A stretch of DNA of 64,000 bases from Streptomyces sp. NRRL B-1347 (GTDB lineage Bacteria; Actinomycetota; Actinomycetes; Streptomycetales; Streptomycetaceae): positions 124,001 through 188,000 of the forward strand of contig NZ_JOJM01000024.1 in the NCBI RefSeq assembly GCF_000720325.1, read 5' to 3'. The position numbers were made by a program, and so were the translations under genes. Shown piece by piece: positions 46,251-54,736 of this stretch; positions within the stretch are counted from its first letter, which is position 1; every line of letters begins with the position of its first letter. The notes beneath the pieces were generated by a model. It ran no database searches, was not told where the DNA came from, and saw nothing but the letters and a program-made list of their open reading frames with translations.

Positions 46251-47462
46251 ATGTCGCATCCCGGGACGCTGATCCTGATCATGGCCATGGCGGTGCTCGC
46301 CCCGCTCCTCGCGTACGCGGTCGGGCGCCGGCTCACCGTCCCCGTGGCCGTCTTCGAGATCGTCCTGGGAATCGTGATCGGTCCGGACGTGCTCGGCTGG
46401 GCCAGGCCCGACGCCGTCATCGACACGCTGTCCAGCCTGGGCCTGTCGATGCTGATCTTCCTGGCCGGGTACGAGATCGAGTTCGCGGCCGTCCGCGGTG
46501 ACACGCTGCGCCGCGCCGTCGGGGCCTGGGCGGCGTCGCTCGCGGTGGCCCTCGCGATCGCGTTCGCCCTGACCGGCGCGCAGGCCACCAAGAGCTTCGT
46601 CATCGGCACCGCCCTGACCAGCACCGCGCTCGGTGCCGTGCTGCCGCTGCTGCGCGACGCGGACCTGCTGCGCGGCCGGTTCGGGACCGTGGTGATGGCG
46701 TTCGGGGCGGTCGGCGAGTTCGGGCCTGTCATCGCGATCTCGCTGCTGCTCAGCGGCCGGGCCCCAGGCGTCGCGACCGCACTGCTCGTCGCCTTCGCCG
46801 CTGTGACGGCCGCCGCCGTCTTCTGGGCGCTGCGCCCGCGGCCCCCGTGGTTCGCGCGCGTCGTCGCCAAGACCCTCCACTCCAGCGGCCAGTTCGCCGT
46901 GCGGTACGTGATGCTGCTGCTCGCCTCGATGCTCGGCCTGTCCGCCGCGTTCGGCCTCGACACCCTCCTCGGCGCGTTCGCCGCCGGGCTGCTCACGCGA
47001 CTGGTCCTGCGCGGCGCCGGCGCCGAGGCGGGCGCCGAGGTCCTCGGCCGGATCGAAGCCATGGGCTTCGGCTTCCTGGTCCCTGTCTTCTTCGTCGTCA
47101 CCGGCATCGGCTTCGACCTCTCGGCCCTGCTCGACGGCGGCCGTCCGCTCGCCCTCCTGCCGGTCTTCCTCCTGCTGTTCCTCCTGGTGCGCGGCGGGCC
47201 CACCTGGCTGCTGGCCCCGCGCGACCTGTCCGGGCGCGAACGCGCCGCGCTCACCCTGTACTCCTCCACCGCCCTGCCGCTCGTCGTCGCCATCACCACC
47301 ATCGGCGTCGACGACGGCGTCCTGGCGTCCGGCGAAGCCGCCGCCCTGGTCGGCGCGGCCCTGCTGTCCGTCCTGGCCTTCCCGCTGCTCGCGCTCAAGG
47401 CGCTCGCCGGGCACCGGGCGGGCCCCTCCTCTCCCACCGCCGGGGCGGCCGAGACGTGGTGA
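46251..47462 (+). CDS. Cation:proton antiporter, CPA2-type
   Basis: 403 residues with about 12 membrane helices (LILIMAMAVLAPLLAYAVGRR, FEIVLGIVIGPDVLGW, LIFLAGYEIEF, then a GEFGPVIAISLLL core). The KefB/NapA fold is clear, although the ion is not. No cytoplasmic TrkA domain. No ribosome site precedes ATG 46251; a TAGTCA box only seven bases upstream suggests a leaderless transcript, tentatively. Confidence 0.88.
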   Translation: MSHPGTLILIMAMAVLAPLLAYAVGRRLTVPVAVFEIVLGIVIGPDVLGWARPDAVIDTLSSLGLSMLIFLAGYEIEFAAVRGDTLRRAVGAWAASLAVALAIAFALTGAQATKSFVIGTALTSTALGAVLPLLRDADLLRGRFGTVVMAFGAVGEFGPVIAISLLLSGRAPGVATALLVAFAAVTAAAVFWALRPRPPWFARVVAKTLHSSGQFAVRYVMLLLASMLGLSAAFGLDTLLGAFAAGLLTRLVLRGAGAEAGAEVLGRIEAMGFGFLVPVFFVVTGIGFDLSALLDGGRPLALLPVFLLLFLLVRGGPTWLLAPRDLSGRERAALTLYSSTALPLVVAITTIGVDDGVLASGEAAALVGAALLSVLAFPLLALKALAGHRAGPSSPTAGAAETW

Positions 47463-47486
47463 CGCCGCCGGCTCACGGTGGCGTCA
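47460..47486. terminator. Bidirectional terminator at overlapping gene ends
   Basis: TGACGCC (47460-47466) and GGCGTCA (47480-47486), with inner CCG/CGG pairs. It contains the antiporter stop codon and the MFS stop codon. Confidence 0.65.
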
Positions 47487-48740
47487 GGGGCGGGCGCCCT
47501 CCGTGGACCGCGCCCGGGGCTCCGGTCCGCCGACGGGGGCGTCACTCCGTGCGCGGCGGATGGTGGCGTGGGCCGCCTCCGCCGTGCCGAGGCCGAGCAC
47601 GATGAAGGCCGCGCCTATCGGGCCCAGCCAGTGGGGGCCCGCCCAGGCCATGCCCGCCTGGCCGACGAGCGGGGCCGCCGAGACGCCTACGTACACCATC
47701 GCCGAGGCGAGGCCCGTGAGGAGGGGGGCCGCGGCCGGGAGGGCGGTGATCAGGCGGTGGGTCTGCGGGGCCAGGAGGCCCCAGCCGCACACGCCCCAGA
47801 CGAGCAACGCCACCACGGTGGACGGGAGGTGGGCGCTGGTCCACGGGAGCAGGGCGAAGTCGATCGCCGCCACCACGATCGCGGTGTTGATGACGCGGCG
47901 GCTGCCGACTCGGTCGGTCAGGCCGCCCGAGCCGAGCGTGCCGACCGTGGCCGCGAGGCCCCAGACGAAGAGCAGCACGGCCAGGGTGGTGCCGCTGCCG
48001 CCCGTCGCGCGGTCGAGGCTCTCGCTGATGAAGGAGTACACCGTGTAGAGGCCGGTGTAGACGAGGAGCGTGGTGAGCAGGGTAAGGCCGATGCGGCGGT
48101 CCGCCAGCGGGGCGAGGCGCGTGCGCAGCGGGACCGCGGGGGGCGTGGGGATCGTGGGGAGAAGCAGCGCTACGGCCGCCGCGGCGAGGACGCCGAGGGC
48201 CGACACGAACACCATGGTGAGGCGCCAGTTGCCGGTCACGCTGCCGATCGCCGTGCCGAGGGGCGAGCCGAGCGCCGTGGCCGCGCTGAGGCCCGTCATC
48301 ACGGTGGCGATGGCGCGGCCGCGCCGCTCGGGCGGGGCGAGGGCCGCGGCCGCCGCGACGGCGGCCGGGGTGACCATCGCCCCGCCGAACCCGGCGAGCG
48401 CCCGTCCGGCCAGGGCCACACCGAAGTCGGGGACGAAGGCGGTCAGGAGGTTGCCCGCGGTGAAGACGGCGAACCCGGCGAGGAACAGCGGGCGCCGGGC
48501 CCTGCGCGCGGTGCACGCGGCCATGACGGGGCCGAGGACCGCGTACGTGAAGGCGTAGGCGGTGAGCAGCCATCCCGCCGTTCCCACGGACACGCCGAGC
48601 GAGTCGGCCGCGTCCGGCAGGATGCCGGCGATGACGAAGCTGTCGGTGCCGATGGCGAACATTCCGGCGGCGAGGACGAGGAGTGAGCGGTACACGGGGG
48701 ACGGGACCTCCTGTGTGGGCGATGGGTGGGGCGAGTTCAT
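47484..48740 (-). CDS. MFS transporter, drug efflux type
   Basis: About 418 residues with 12 predicted helices. VLAAGMFAIGTDSFVIAGILP, GRALAGFGGAMVTPAAVAAAAAL, and ERRGRAIATVMTG (the conserved loop) are typical of the DHA1 AraJ/Bcr group of exporters. ATG 48740 is chosen because an earlier in-frame ATG at 48782 abuts the Rrf2-type operator (48786-48804) where the promoter should be. Divergent arrangement is absent: the Rrf2 gene lies upstream on the same strand. Confidence 0.87.
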   Translation of the reverse strand: MNSPHPSPTQEVPSPVYRSLLVLAAGMFAIGTDSFVIAGILPDAADSLGVSVGTAGWLLTAYAFTYAVLGPVMAACTARRARRPLFLAGFAVFTAGNLLTAFVPDFGVALAGRALAGFGGAMVTPAAVAAAAALAPPERRGRAIATVMTGLSAATALGSPLGTAIGSVTGNWRLTMVFVSALGVLAAAAVALLLPTIPTPPAVPLRTRLAPLADRRIGLTLLTTLLVYTGLYTVYSFISESLDRATGGSGTTLAVLLFVWGLAATVGTLGSGGLTDRVGSRRVINTAIVVAAIDFALLPWTSAHLPSTVVALLVWGVCGWGLLAPQTHRLITALPAAAPLLTGLASAMVYVGVSAAPLVGQAGMAWAGPHWLGPIGAAFIVLGLGTAEAAHATIRRARSDAPVGGPEPRARSTEGARP

Positions 48741-48785
48741 TGGGATGGGCGTGGTGGGTGGGGTCGGCCGCACCGACTCCATTGA

Positions 48786-48804
48786 TGTAACTGAATCTGT
48801 TACA
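48786..48804. promoter_or_regulatory. Operator upstream of the MFS gene
   Basis: TGTAAC-TGAATCT-GTTACA, a perfect 6-bp inverted repeat. A related site lies upstream of the Rrf2 gene at 49353-49371. Confidence 0.75.
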
Positions 48805-48814
48805 ACACAGGGCT

Positions 48815-48843
48815 CAAGAAAGGCCGGTCCGCTCGGACCGGCC
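48815..48843 (-). terminator. Terminator after the Rrf2 gene
   Basis: GGCCGGTCCG (48822-48831) against CGGACCGGCC (48834-48843), followed on the minus strand by TTTCTT. Confidence 0.85.
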
Positions 48844-48861
48844 CGTTGGGCGGTGGGTGGG

Positions 48862-49326
48862 TCAGGCGATGGTCTCCTTGAGGGTGACCGTGCCCTCGGG
48901 AGCGACCGTCTCTTTGAGCACGTCCGCGACGGTGACGTCGGCCAGTTCGGCCTTCATCGCCTCCTCCGCGCGGGCGTACGCGCCGCGAAGGACCGGCGGG
49001 ATGCCGCGTCCCACCGGGCACTTCTGGTTGGGGGTCGAGGGGTGAAGGGCGAACAGCGGGTCGGGCTCGACCGCGAGGTACACGTCCCGGAGCGTGATCG
49101 ACTCGGGCTCGCGGGCCAGTCGCCAGCCCGCGCCCTGGCCGCGCTGCGACACCACGAGGCCCGCGTCGCGCAGGCTGCCGAGCGTGCGGCGGATGACGAC
49201 GGGATTGGTGTTGACGCTGGCGGCGATCTGGTCGGACGTCACGATGCCGTCCGGCCGCTTCGGGCAGACCAGGGCCATCCACGTCAGCGTGTGCGTGGCC
49301 ACGGTCATGCGGCTGTTGGCGCTCAT
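48862..49326 (-). CDS. Rrf2-family regulator
   Basis: 154 residues. The winged helix has VTSDQIAASVNTNPVVIRRTLGSLRDAGLVVSQRGQGAGW split at its usual place, and LRDVYLAVEPDPLFALH is the Rrf2 dimer helix. It lacks the three-cysteine cluster site of IscR/NsrR (two isolated cysteines only), so is likely of the YwnA type that senses small molecules or thiols. ATG 49326. The shared operators suggest it represses itself and the downstream MFS pump. Confidence 0.88.
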   Translation of the reverse strand: MSANSRMTVATHTLTWMALVCPKRPDGIVTSDQIAASVNTNPVVIRRTLGSLRDAGLVVSQRGQGAGWRLAREPESITLRDVYLAVEPDPLFALHPSTPNQKCPVGRGIPPVLRGAYARAEEAMKAELADVTVADVLKETVAPEGTVTLKETIA

Positions 49327-49352
49327 GGACCCTCCAGCGCTCGATTCCCCGT

Positions 49353-49371
49353 CACAACCGATTCTGTTACG
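49353..49371. promoter_or_regulatory. Operator upstream of the Rrf2 gene
   Basis: CACAAC-CGATTCT-GTTACG, matching the 48786 site at GATTCTGTTAC and the left half. It overlaps the end of the MmcQ/YjbR gene. Confidence 0.7.
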
Positions 49372-49801
49372 ACAGAGGCGCGGCTGTCCAGCCCTGTTCG
49401 TCGAGGAGCGCCGTGAGCTTCTTGGGGGCCAGGGCCCGATAGCTCTCCACGAGGAGTTCGGCGACCTCCGCCCAGTCCGTGGCGGCCGCGTCCAGGTGCA
49501 TGCCGACCACGTTCGCGCCCCAGCCCAGGCGGAAGAAGGGGGGGCCCGCGTGCGTCAGGGCCTCGAACTCCTCGCCCCGGGCGCGGAAGGTGAGGGTCGT
49601 GGTGGGCACGGCCGCGTGGGCGTGGGTGGCGGCGGGGCGCGTGGGGTCGGTGAGGTAGACGTGGGCGAAGGTGCGGTCCCGGACGCGCCAGCGAGTGCCG
49701 GTCCAGGCCCGCTCCTCGTACGCGTCGGGGAGGCGGCCGCAGATCGCCCGCAGGCGTACGAGCGTGTCGAGGGGCACCTCGTCGTCGGGTGGCGTGGTCA
49801 T
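49367..49801 (-). CDS. MmcQ/YjbR-family protein
   Basis: 144 residues. The WRVRDRTFAHVYLTD segment and LGWGANVVGMHLDAAATDWAEVAELLVESYRALAPKKL are the double-wing DNA-binding-like MmcQ/YjbR fold; role unknown. The ATG overlaps the ATPase stop as ATGA, so it is the last gene of the importer operon. Confidence 0.85.
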   Translation of the reverse strand: MTTPPDDEVPLDTLVRLRAICGRLPDAYEERAWTGTRWRVRDRTFAHVYLTDPTRPAATHAHAAVPTTTLTFRARGEEFEALTHAGPPFFRLGWGANVVGMHLDAAATDWAEVAELLVESYRALAPKKLTALLDEQGWTAAPLS

Positions 49802-50820
49802 CCGGGGAGTGTAGGCGGCGGGTCCGACGGCCGCAGGAAGGTGACGGTCGGGTGGTCGTGCGGGGCGAGGGACGGGGTGACGCGGGCCCGGACGCCGTAG
49901 ACCTCCGCGATGAGGGGCTCGGTGATGACCTCCTCGGGCGTGCCGTGCGCGTACGCCCTGCCCTCCTTCAGGACCAGGATCTCGGCGCAGAACATCGCCG
50001 CCAGGTTGAGGTCGTGCAGGGCGATCACCGTGGTGACGGGGAGGGTCGCCACCAGGGTGAGGAGGTCCAGCTGGTGGTGGATGTCCAGGTGGTTGGTGGG
50101 CTCGTCGAGGAGGAGTTCGCGGGGCGACTGGGCCAGGGCCCGGGCGATGTGGGAGCGCTGGCGTTCGCCGCCGGAGAGGGTGTGCCAGGGCTGGTCGGCG
50201 CGGTCGGACAGGCCCGTGCGGGCCAGGGCCTCGGTGACGACCCGCTCGTCGTCGGCCGTCGCCGGCACCCAGGCGCGGCGGTGCGGGACGCGGCCCAGGC
50301 GGACGACGTCCCGTACCGTCAGGTCGACCTGGGTGTCCGCCTGTTGCTCCACCAGGGCGAGCCGGCGGGCGACCGCGCGGCGGCCCAGGTCGCGCAGCGG
50401 CTCGCCGTCGAGGGTGACCACTCCGGAGGCCGGGGTCAGGACGCCCGCGAGGAGGCGCAGGAGCGTGGACTTGCCGGAGCCGTTGGGGCCCAGGAGGCCG
50501 ACCACCGTGCCCGGCCGGGGGGTCAGGGTCACGCCGTCGACGATGAGGCGGCCGCCCGCGGCCCGGGAGACCCGGTCGGCGCTGAGGCCTTCCGCGCCGG
50601 AGGCCCGGCCTGCGTCGGCGGTCCGGCTCGTGTCGGCGGTCCGGCCCGTATCGGAGGCCCGGCCCGTGTCGGCGGCCCGGCTCGTATCGGAACGCCGGTC
50701 CGTGTCGGCGGCCCGACCCGCATCGGAGGCCCGGCCCCTGTCGGAGCCCCGGCCCCCATCCGAACCCCGGCTCACGTCAGAACCCCGGCCCCCATCCGAA
50801 CCCCAACCCCCCGCGCTCAC
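49798..50820 (-). CDS. FecE/BtuD-type ABC ATPase with repeat-coded N-terminal extension
   Basis: 340 residues. Walker A GPNGSGKST near 110, signature LSGGERQRSHIARAL near 213 and Walker B LLLDEPTNHLD near 234 are all present, as in siderophore/B12 importers. The first 85 or so residues are unusual: about eleven copies of a six-residue SDTGRA-like repeat from an 18-bp DNA repeat, before the ATPase proper (VSRAAGGRLIVDGVTLTP). GTG 50820 overlaps the permease stop (GTGA). A later start inside or after the repeats is possible; none has a clear ribosome site. Confidence 0.85.
   Translation of the reverse strand: MSAGGWGSDGGRGSDVSRGSDGGRGSDRGRASDAGRAADTDRRSDTSRAADTGRASDTGRTADTSRTADAGRASGAEGLSADRVSRAAGGRLIVDGVTLTPRPGTVVGLLGPNGSGKSTLLRLLAGVLTPASGVVTLDGEPLRDLGRRAVARRLALVEQQADTQVDLTVRDVVRLGRVPHRRAWVPATADDERVVTEALARTGLSDRADQPWHTLSGGERQRSHIARALAQSPRELLLDEPTNHLDIHHQLDLLTLVATLPVTTVIALHDLNLAAMFCAEILVLKEGRAYAHGTPEEVITEPLIAEVYGVRARVTPSLAPHDHPTVTFLRPSDPPPTLPG
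50599..50796. repeat. 18-bp tandem repeat, 11 copies, inside the ATPase gene
   Basis: Units of GGCGGCCCGGCCCGTGTC type start every 18 bases from 50599 to 50779 with scattered changes; a partial copy follows. In frame on the minus strand it codes repeating six-residue Ser/Ala-Asp-Thr-Gly/Ser-Arg units. Confidence 0.9.
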
Positions 50821-51881
50821 CCGACCCTCCTGGTCCGATAGAGAACCGCCACGAACGCGGGCACGCCGATCAACGACGTGACCACCCCGACCGGCACCTC
50901 CTGCGGGTCCAGGAGCGTACGGGCCAGGGTGTCCACCCAGATGAGGAAGACCGCGCCGGTCAGGGCCGTCACCGGAAGGAGCCGGGCGTGGCGCGGGCCG
51001 ACGAGCAGTCGGGCCGCGTGCGGCAGGGTCAGGCCGACGAAGCCGATCGCCCCGGCGGCGCTGACCAGGGCCGCCGTGAGGAGGGCCGTGGTGCACAGCA
51101 GGAGCAGCCGGACCCGGGTGACGTGCACGCCCAGGGCGGCCGCCGCGTCCTGGCCGAAGGCGAAGGCGTCGAGGGTGTGGGCCTGGGACAGGCAGATCGC
51201 CAGGGCCACGGCGAGGACCGCCGCGCACACCGCCACGTCCGTCCAGTCCGCGCCGCTCAACGAGCCGAGCAGCCAGAACAGGACGCCGCGCGTGGTCTCC
51301 GCGTCCGCCGCCGTCAGGATGACGAAGGAGGTGAGGGAGGAGAAGAGCTGCATGGCCGCGACGCCCGACAGGACCACGCGGTCCGTCGTGGCGCCCAGGG
51401 CCTGGCTGAGGAGCAGCACGAAGCCGAACGCGCACAGGGCACCGGCGAAGGCCCCGCCGGAGACCGACAGCGCTCCCCCGCCCACCCCGAGGACCACCAC
51501 CGCCACCGCGCCCGTGGACGCCCCGGAGGACACGCCGAGGACGAAGGGGTCGGCGAGCGGGTTGCGCAGGAGCGACTGGAGGACCGCGCCGCACACCGCG
51601 AGGCCCGCCCCGCACACGCCCGCGAGCAGGGTGCGCGGCATGCGCAGGTTCCAGACGATGCCGTCGCGCAGCGGGGTGAGCTCCGCCTCGCCCCAGCCGA
51701 GGTGCGCGGCCACGGCGGCCCAGACGTCCGGTACGGAGATGTCGGCCGGGCCGATGGTGACGGCGCCTGCCACCGAGAGCGGCAGCGCCACCAGGCCCGC
51801 CGCCCACAGCAGGGCCGTGCGCCAGGCGCCGTACCGGAGGCGCGGACCGCCGCGGGCCCGCTCGGGTGCGGCCGTGCTCAC
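50817..51881 (-). CDS. FecCD/BtuC-type permease
   Basis: 354 residues with about ten membrane helices. RMPRTLLAGVCGAGLAVCGAVLQSLLRNPLADPFVLGVSSGAS is the hallmark FecCD motif, and GFVGLTLPHAARLLVGPRHARLLP the second conserved loop. One permease gene, so it works as a homodimer. GTG 51881 overlaps the binding-protein stop (GTGA). The riboswitch upstream implies cobalamin. Confidence 0.93.
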   Translation of the reverse strand: MSTAAPERARGGPRLRYGAWRTALLWAAGLVALPLSVAGAVTIGPADISVPDVWAAVAAHLGWGEAELTPLRDGIVWNLRMPRTLLAGVCGAGLAVCGAVLQSLLRNPLADPFVLGVSSGASTGAVAVVVLGVGGGALSVSGGAFAGALCAFGFVLLLSQALGATTDRVVLSGVAAMQLFSSLTSFVILTAADAETTRGVLFWLLGSLSGADWTDVAVCAAVLAVALAICLSQAHTLDAFAFGQDAAAALGVHVTRVRLLLLCTTALLTAALVSAAGAIGFVGLTLPHAARLLVGPRHARLLPVTALTGAVFLIWVDTLARTLLDPQEVPVGVVTSLIGVPAFVAVLYRTRRVG

Positions 51882-52981
51882 CGCGCCAGGCCGAACTCGC
51901 GCAGCCCCGCCGCGACTTGTTCGATGCCGTCGACGGTGCGGATCGTCGGGTTCAGAGCCTGGCCGCTGAGCAGCACGTACCGCTTCTTCTTCACGGCCGT
52001 GAGGTTCTTGGTGACGGGGTTGGACTCCAGGAACGCGATCTTCTGGCGGGCGCTCTCGGCCGACTGGGCCTTGCGGGTGAGGTCGCCGATGACGAGGACG
52101 TCCGGGTCGCGATCGGCCACGGTCTCCCAGTTGACCTGGGGCCACTCGGCGCGGGTGTCGGCGAAGACGTTGCGGACGCCGAGGGTGCGGGTGATGACGC
52201 CGGGCGCGCCGCAGCAGCCCGCGATGTAGGGCGCCTTGGAGTCGGAGAACCAGTACAGGACGGACGCGTCGGACGACTTGAGCGTGCGCTTGGCCTTGGT
52301 GACGCGGGACTTGAGGTCCGCGACGAGGCGCTCGCCGCGCCGCTCCACGTGGAAGACCCGGGCCAGGTCGCGGATCTCGCCGTAGACGGTGTCCATGGTG
52401 AGCGTCTTGGTGCGGGTGCCGTCGCCGTCGCCGCTGTTGTCCTTGCCCGCGCAGTCGGTGGGCGAGACGTAGACGGGGACGCCGAGCTCGGTGAACTTGG
52501 CGCGGTCGGCGACGCCGCCCTTGCCGACGGTGTAGAGGAAGGAGGCGCTGACGAAGTCCGGCTCCTTGGAGAGGACCTTCTCCAGGGACGGGTAGCGGTC
52601 GGCGAGGCGCTCGACCTTCGCGTTCTGCTTCTTCAGGCCGGGCAGGACCGGGTCGGTCCAGGTGCCGGTGCCGGCCATGCGGTCGGCGAGGCCGAGGGAG
52701 AGCAGGATCTCCGTGGAGCCCTGGTCGAGGGAGACCGCCCGCTTGGGCGGGGCCTTGACCTCGGCCTTCTTGCCGCAGGAGGTGACCGTCACCGGGTAGC
52801 CCGCGGCCTTGGCCCCCTCGTCCTGCCGCTCGGCCGAGCCGCCGCCGCAGGCGGTGAGCAGGACGAGGCCGCCCGCCGCGAGCAGCGCGGTGAGGCGCGC
52901 CCCGGGCGCGGTGCGGGCACCGGGGGCGGTGGTGCGGGGACGGGCGGCCGCGCGGGGTGCGCGAGGGGCAAGAGGAGGCAC
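51878..52981 (-). CDS. Substrate-binding lipoprotein, BtuF/FhuD fold
   Basis: 367 residues. Lipobox LTAC with Cys45 after a hydrophobic signal; then the class III fold with AVSLDQGSTEILLSLGLADRMAGTGTW, DPDVLVIGD and PQVNWETVADR. Six further cysteines (AGCCGAP, TDCAG) are more than usual. GTG 52981. It is first in a four-gene unit (binding protein, permease, ATPase, MmcQ) behind the cobalamin riboswitch, so the likely ligand is B12 or a precursor. Confidence 0.9.
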   Translation of the reverse strand: MPPLAPRAPRAAARPRTTAPGARTAPGARLTALLAAGGLVLLTACGGGSAERQDEGAKAAGYPVTVTSCGKKAEVKAPPKRAVSLDQGSTEILLSLGLADRMAGTGTWTDPVLPGLKKQNAKVERLADRYPSLEKVLSKEPDFVSASFLYTVGKGGVADRAKFTELGVPVYVSPTDCAGKDNSGDGDGTRTKTLTMDTVYGEIRDLARVFHVERRGERLVADLKSRVTKAKRTLKSSDASVLYWFSDSKAPYIAGCCGAPGVITRTLGVRNVFADTRAEWPQVNWETVADRDPDVLVIGDLTRKAQSAESARQKIAFLESNPVTKNLTAVKKKRYVLLSGQALNPTIRTVDGIEQVAAGLREFGLAR

Positions 52982-53044
52982 AGGTCTTCCCGGGTCTCAT
53001 GGCTCATGCGCGGAGCCTGGTCTGCGAAACCCCGCCGCCCGGCG

Positions 53045-53215
53045 CGCGGTCGGCGGTGCCAGCAGGTCTTCGGACTCGGGTTCGTCCGGGCGGGGCCGCC
53101 TTCCCGGATGTCCGGTGACATCCAGTGGCCGCTGGTCCCGCCCGTCCCCCTCACCGCTGCGCGTCAGTTCCGGATTCCCACCGGATTCCCTGGCCCGGGT
53201 GCGGGCGTTGACTGG
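53045..53215 (-). promoter_or_regulatory. Cobalamin (adenosylcobalamin) riboswitch
   Basis: Read on the minus strand it has the conserved pieces in order: GGTGGGAATCCGGAACTGACGC and GCAGCGGTGA (53200-53151), GCCACTGG, GGGAAGGCGG, then the B12 box AGTCCGAAGACCTGCTGGC (53076-53058). It lies in the leader of the importer operon, about 60 bases before its GTG. When B12 is plentiful it should lower expression. Confidence 0.92.
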
Positions 53216-53243
53216 CGTGCGCAAGCTATCACCCGGGCGGGCG

Positions 53244-53690
53244 TCACCCCTGCTCGGGGCGTGGTTCGCCGCGGTACGTACCGAAGGACCACTTGTTGCC
53301 CTCCGGGTCCGCGACGGCGAACTCGCGGCTGCCGTACGGCTGGTCCTCGATCTCGCGGACGATCCGCACGCCCGCCTCCTTGAGGCGGCGGTGGAGGGCG
53401 TCGACGTGGTCCGTGACGACGTACGCGCCGAACGTGCCCGGCTTGAGGCACCACTCGGCCGACTCCGGGTCGTACGAGCCGAGCATGACGCCGCCGCCCT
53501 CGGGCCAGTCGAGCTGGGCGTGGGCGACGCGGCCGCCGTCCTCGTACACGGCGGTGCGCAGGAAGCCGACGGTGGTGACGAGGAAGTCGATGAGCGCGGG
53601 GGCGTCGTGGGCCTGGAAGGCGGGCCAGACGTCGGGGGCGCGCAGGTTCGGGGAGGTGTGGGTGCTCTGTGCCGCTTCGGTGGTGTTCAT
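53244..53690 (-). CDS. VOC (glyoxalase/bleomycin-resistance) family protein
   Basis: 148 residues of two beta-alpha-beta-beta-beta units: DVWPAFQAHDAPALIDFLVTTVGF and DPEGNKWSFGTYRGE are the YdcJ/PhnB-like pattern. Metal ligands are not obvious. It starts five bases after the AraC gene stop, so is the second gene of that unit. Confidence 0.87.
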   Translation of the reverse strand: MNTTEAAQSTHTSPNLRAPDVWPAFQAHDAPALIDFLVTTVGFLRTAVYEDGGRVAHAQLDWPEGGGVMLGSYDPESAEWCLKPGTFGAYVVTDHVDALHRRLKEAGVRIVREIEDQPYGSREFAVADPEGNKWSFGTYRGEPRPEQG

Positions 53691-53695
53691 GCCGC

Positions 53696-54568
53696 TCAGT
53701 CTTCGCCGTCGCGGTGTCCCCCGGCTTGGATATTCCGGCACTCCTCGGCCAGCCAGGCGCTCGGGCTCGCGCCCGTGTACTGGCGGAAGTCGCGCACCAG
53801 GTGGGAGTGGTCGTAGTAGCCGCAGTCGGCGGCGACGCGGGCGAGGTCGGCGGGGGCGCCCGCGACGACCGCGCGCACGATCCGCGCCTTCGCGTGCTGG
53901 AACCGCAGCAGCCGGGCCGCCTGCTTGGGCGTGACGCCGGTCTCGGCGCGGAACAGGGCCGAGAGGCGGCGCTCGCTGAGCGCGACGTGCGCGGCCAGGC
54001 CCCGCAGGGTGCCCGCGCCCCGGTGCCGGGCGAGCCAGGCCCAGGCCTCGGCGACCTCGGGGCGCACCGGGCCGAGGCGCCCGGCGTCGGCGGCGCGGCG
54101 CGCCAGGTAGGCGTTGAGGCAGGCGAACCGCTCGTCCCAGCCGTCGGCCGCGCACAGCCGCTCGCGGACCTCGGCGGCCATCCGGCCGAGGACGTCCGTG
54201 CCGTCGGCGACGAGCACGCCGGTCAGTTCGGCGGCCGGGAGGCCGAGGAGCGAGCGGGCCGCGAGCGGGTGCACGGCGAGCTGGATGCCCGCCTGGTGCT
54301 CGGGCTGCACGACGTACGCCGGGCTCTGGTGCAGGCCGCCCACGACGATGTCGGTGCGCACGGCGTCGGGCCCGGTGGCCTGCTCCGCGGTGCGGCCGGT
54401 GACGACGGGCCCGTCGAGCGAGAAGATCAGCGTCAGATACGGGGACGGCAGGCCGCGGTGCAGGCCCGGCGTCTCGCCGCTGGTGCGGTAGCCCACGGCG
54501 GACACGACCCTGCCGCCCTGCTCCGGCGGCAGCGGGGCGCGGACGAACTCGCGCAGTGCGGTGTCCAT
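53696..54568 (-). CDS. AraC-family regulator
   Basis: 290 residues. The C-terminal double helix-turn-helix is clear (LAAHVALSERRLSALFRAETGVTPKQAARLLRFQHA and ADCGYYDHSHLVRDFRQYTGASPSAW). The N-terminal part is a cupin-like sensing domain of the DUF6597 type. ATG 54568 (MDTALREF) matches the conserved start. Co-transcribed with the VOC gene, which is probably a target. Confidence 0.9.
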   Translation of the reverse strand: MDTALREFVRAPLPPEQGGRVVSAVGYRTSGETPGLHRGLPSPYLTLIFSLDGPVVTGRTAEQATGPDAVRTDIVVGGLHQSPAYVVQPEHQAGIQLAVHPLAARSLLGLPAAELTGVLVADGTDVLGRMAAEVRERLCAADGWDERFACLNAYLARRAADAGRLGPVRPEVAEAWAWLARHRGAGTLRGLAAHVALSERRLSALFRAETGVTPKQAARLLRFQHAKARIVRAVVAGAPADLARVAADCGYYDHSHLVRDFRQYTGASPSAWLAEECRNIQAGGHRDGED

Positions 54569-54736
54569 GGGTCCATTGTGACCGCGTACGGGACCGGGCG
54601 CGGAGTCGGCCGCTGGGTCGGCCGCGGGGTCGGGCACGGCCTCGTGCGTGCCCTCGCGGCTACCCGCTCCCCCGCGTCCCATGCCCGCCACGCACGGTGA
54701 CATCGATCATGGGAATCGCCGCCGCGCGCTCGTAGC

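Noticed and set aside
46242..47414. 390-codon minus-strand frame opposite the antiporter
   Set aside because: Glu/Gly/Arg-rich shadow; the plus strand has twelve clear membrane helices.
50599..50796. Considered as a CRISPR or iteron array
   Set aside because: Contiguous 18-bp units without spacers, in frame within a coding gene.
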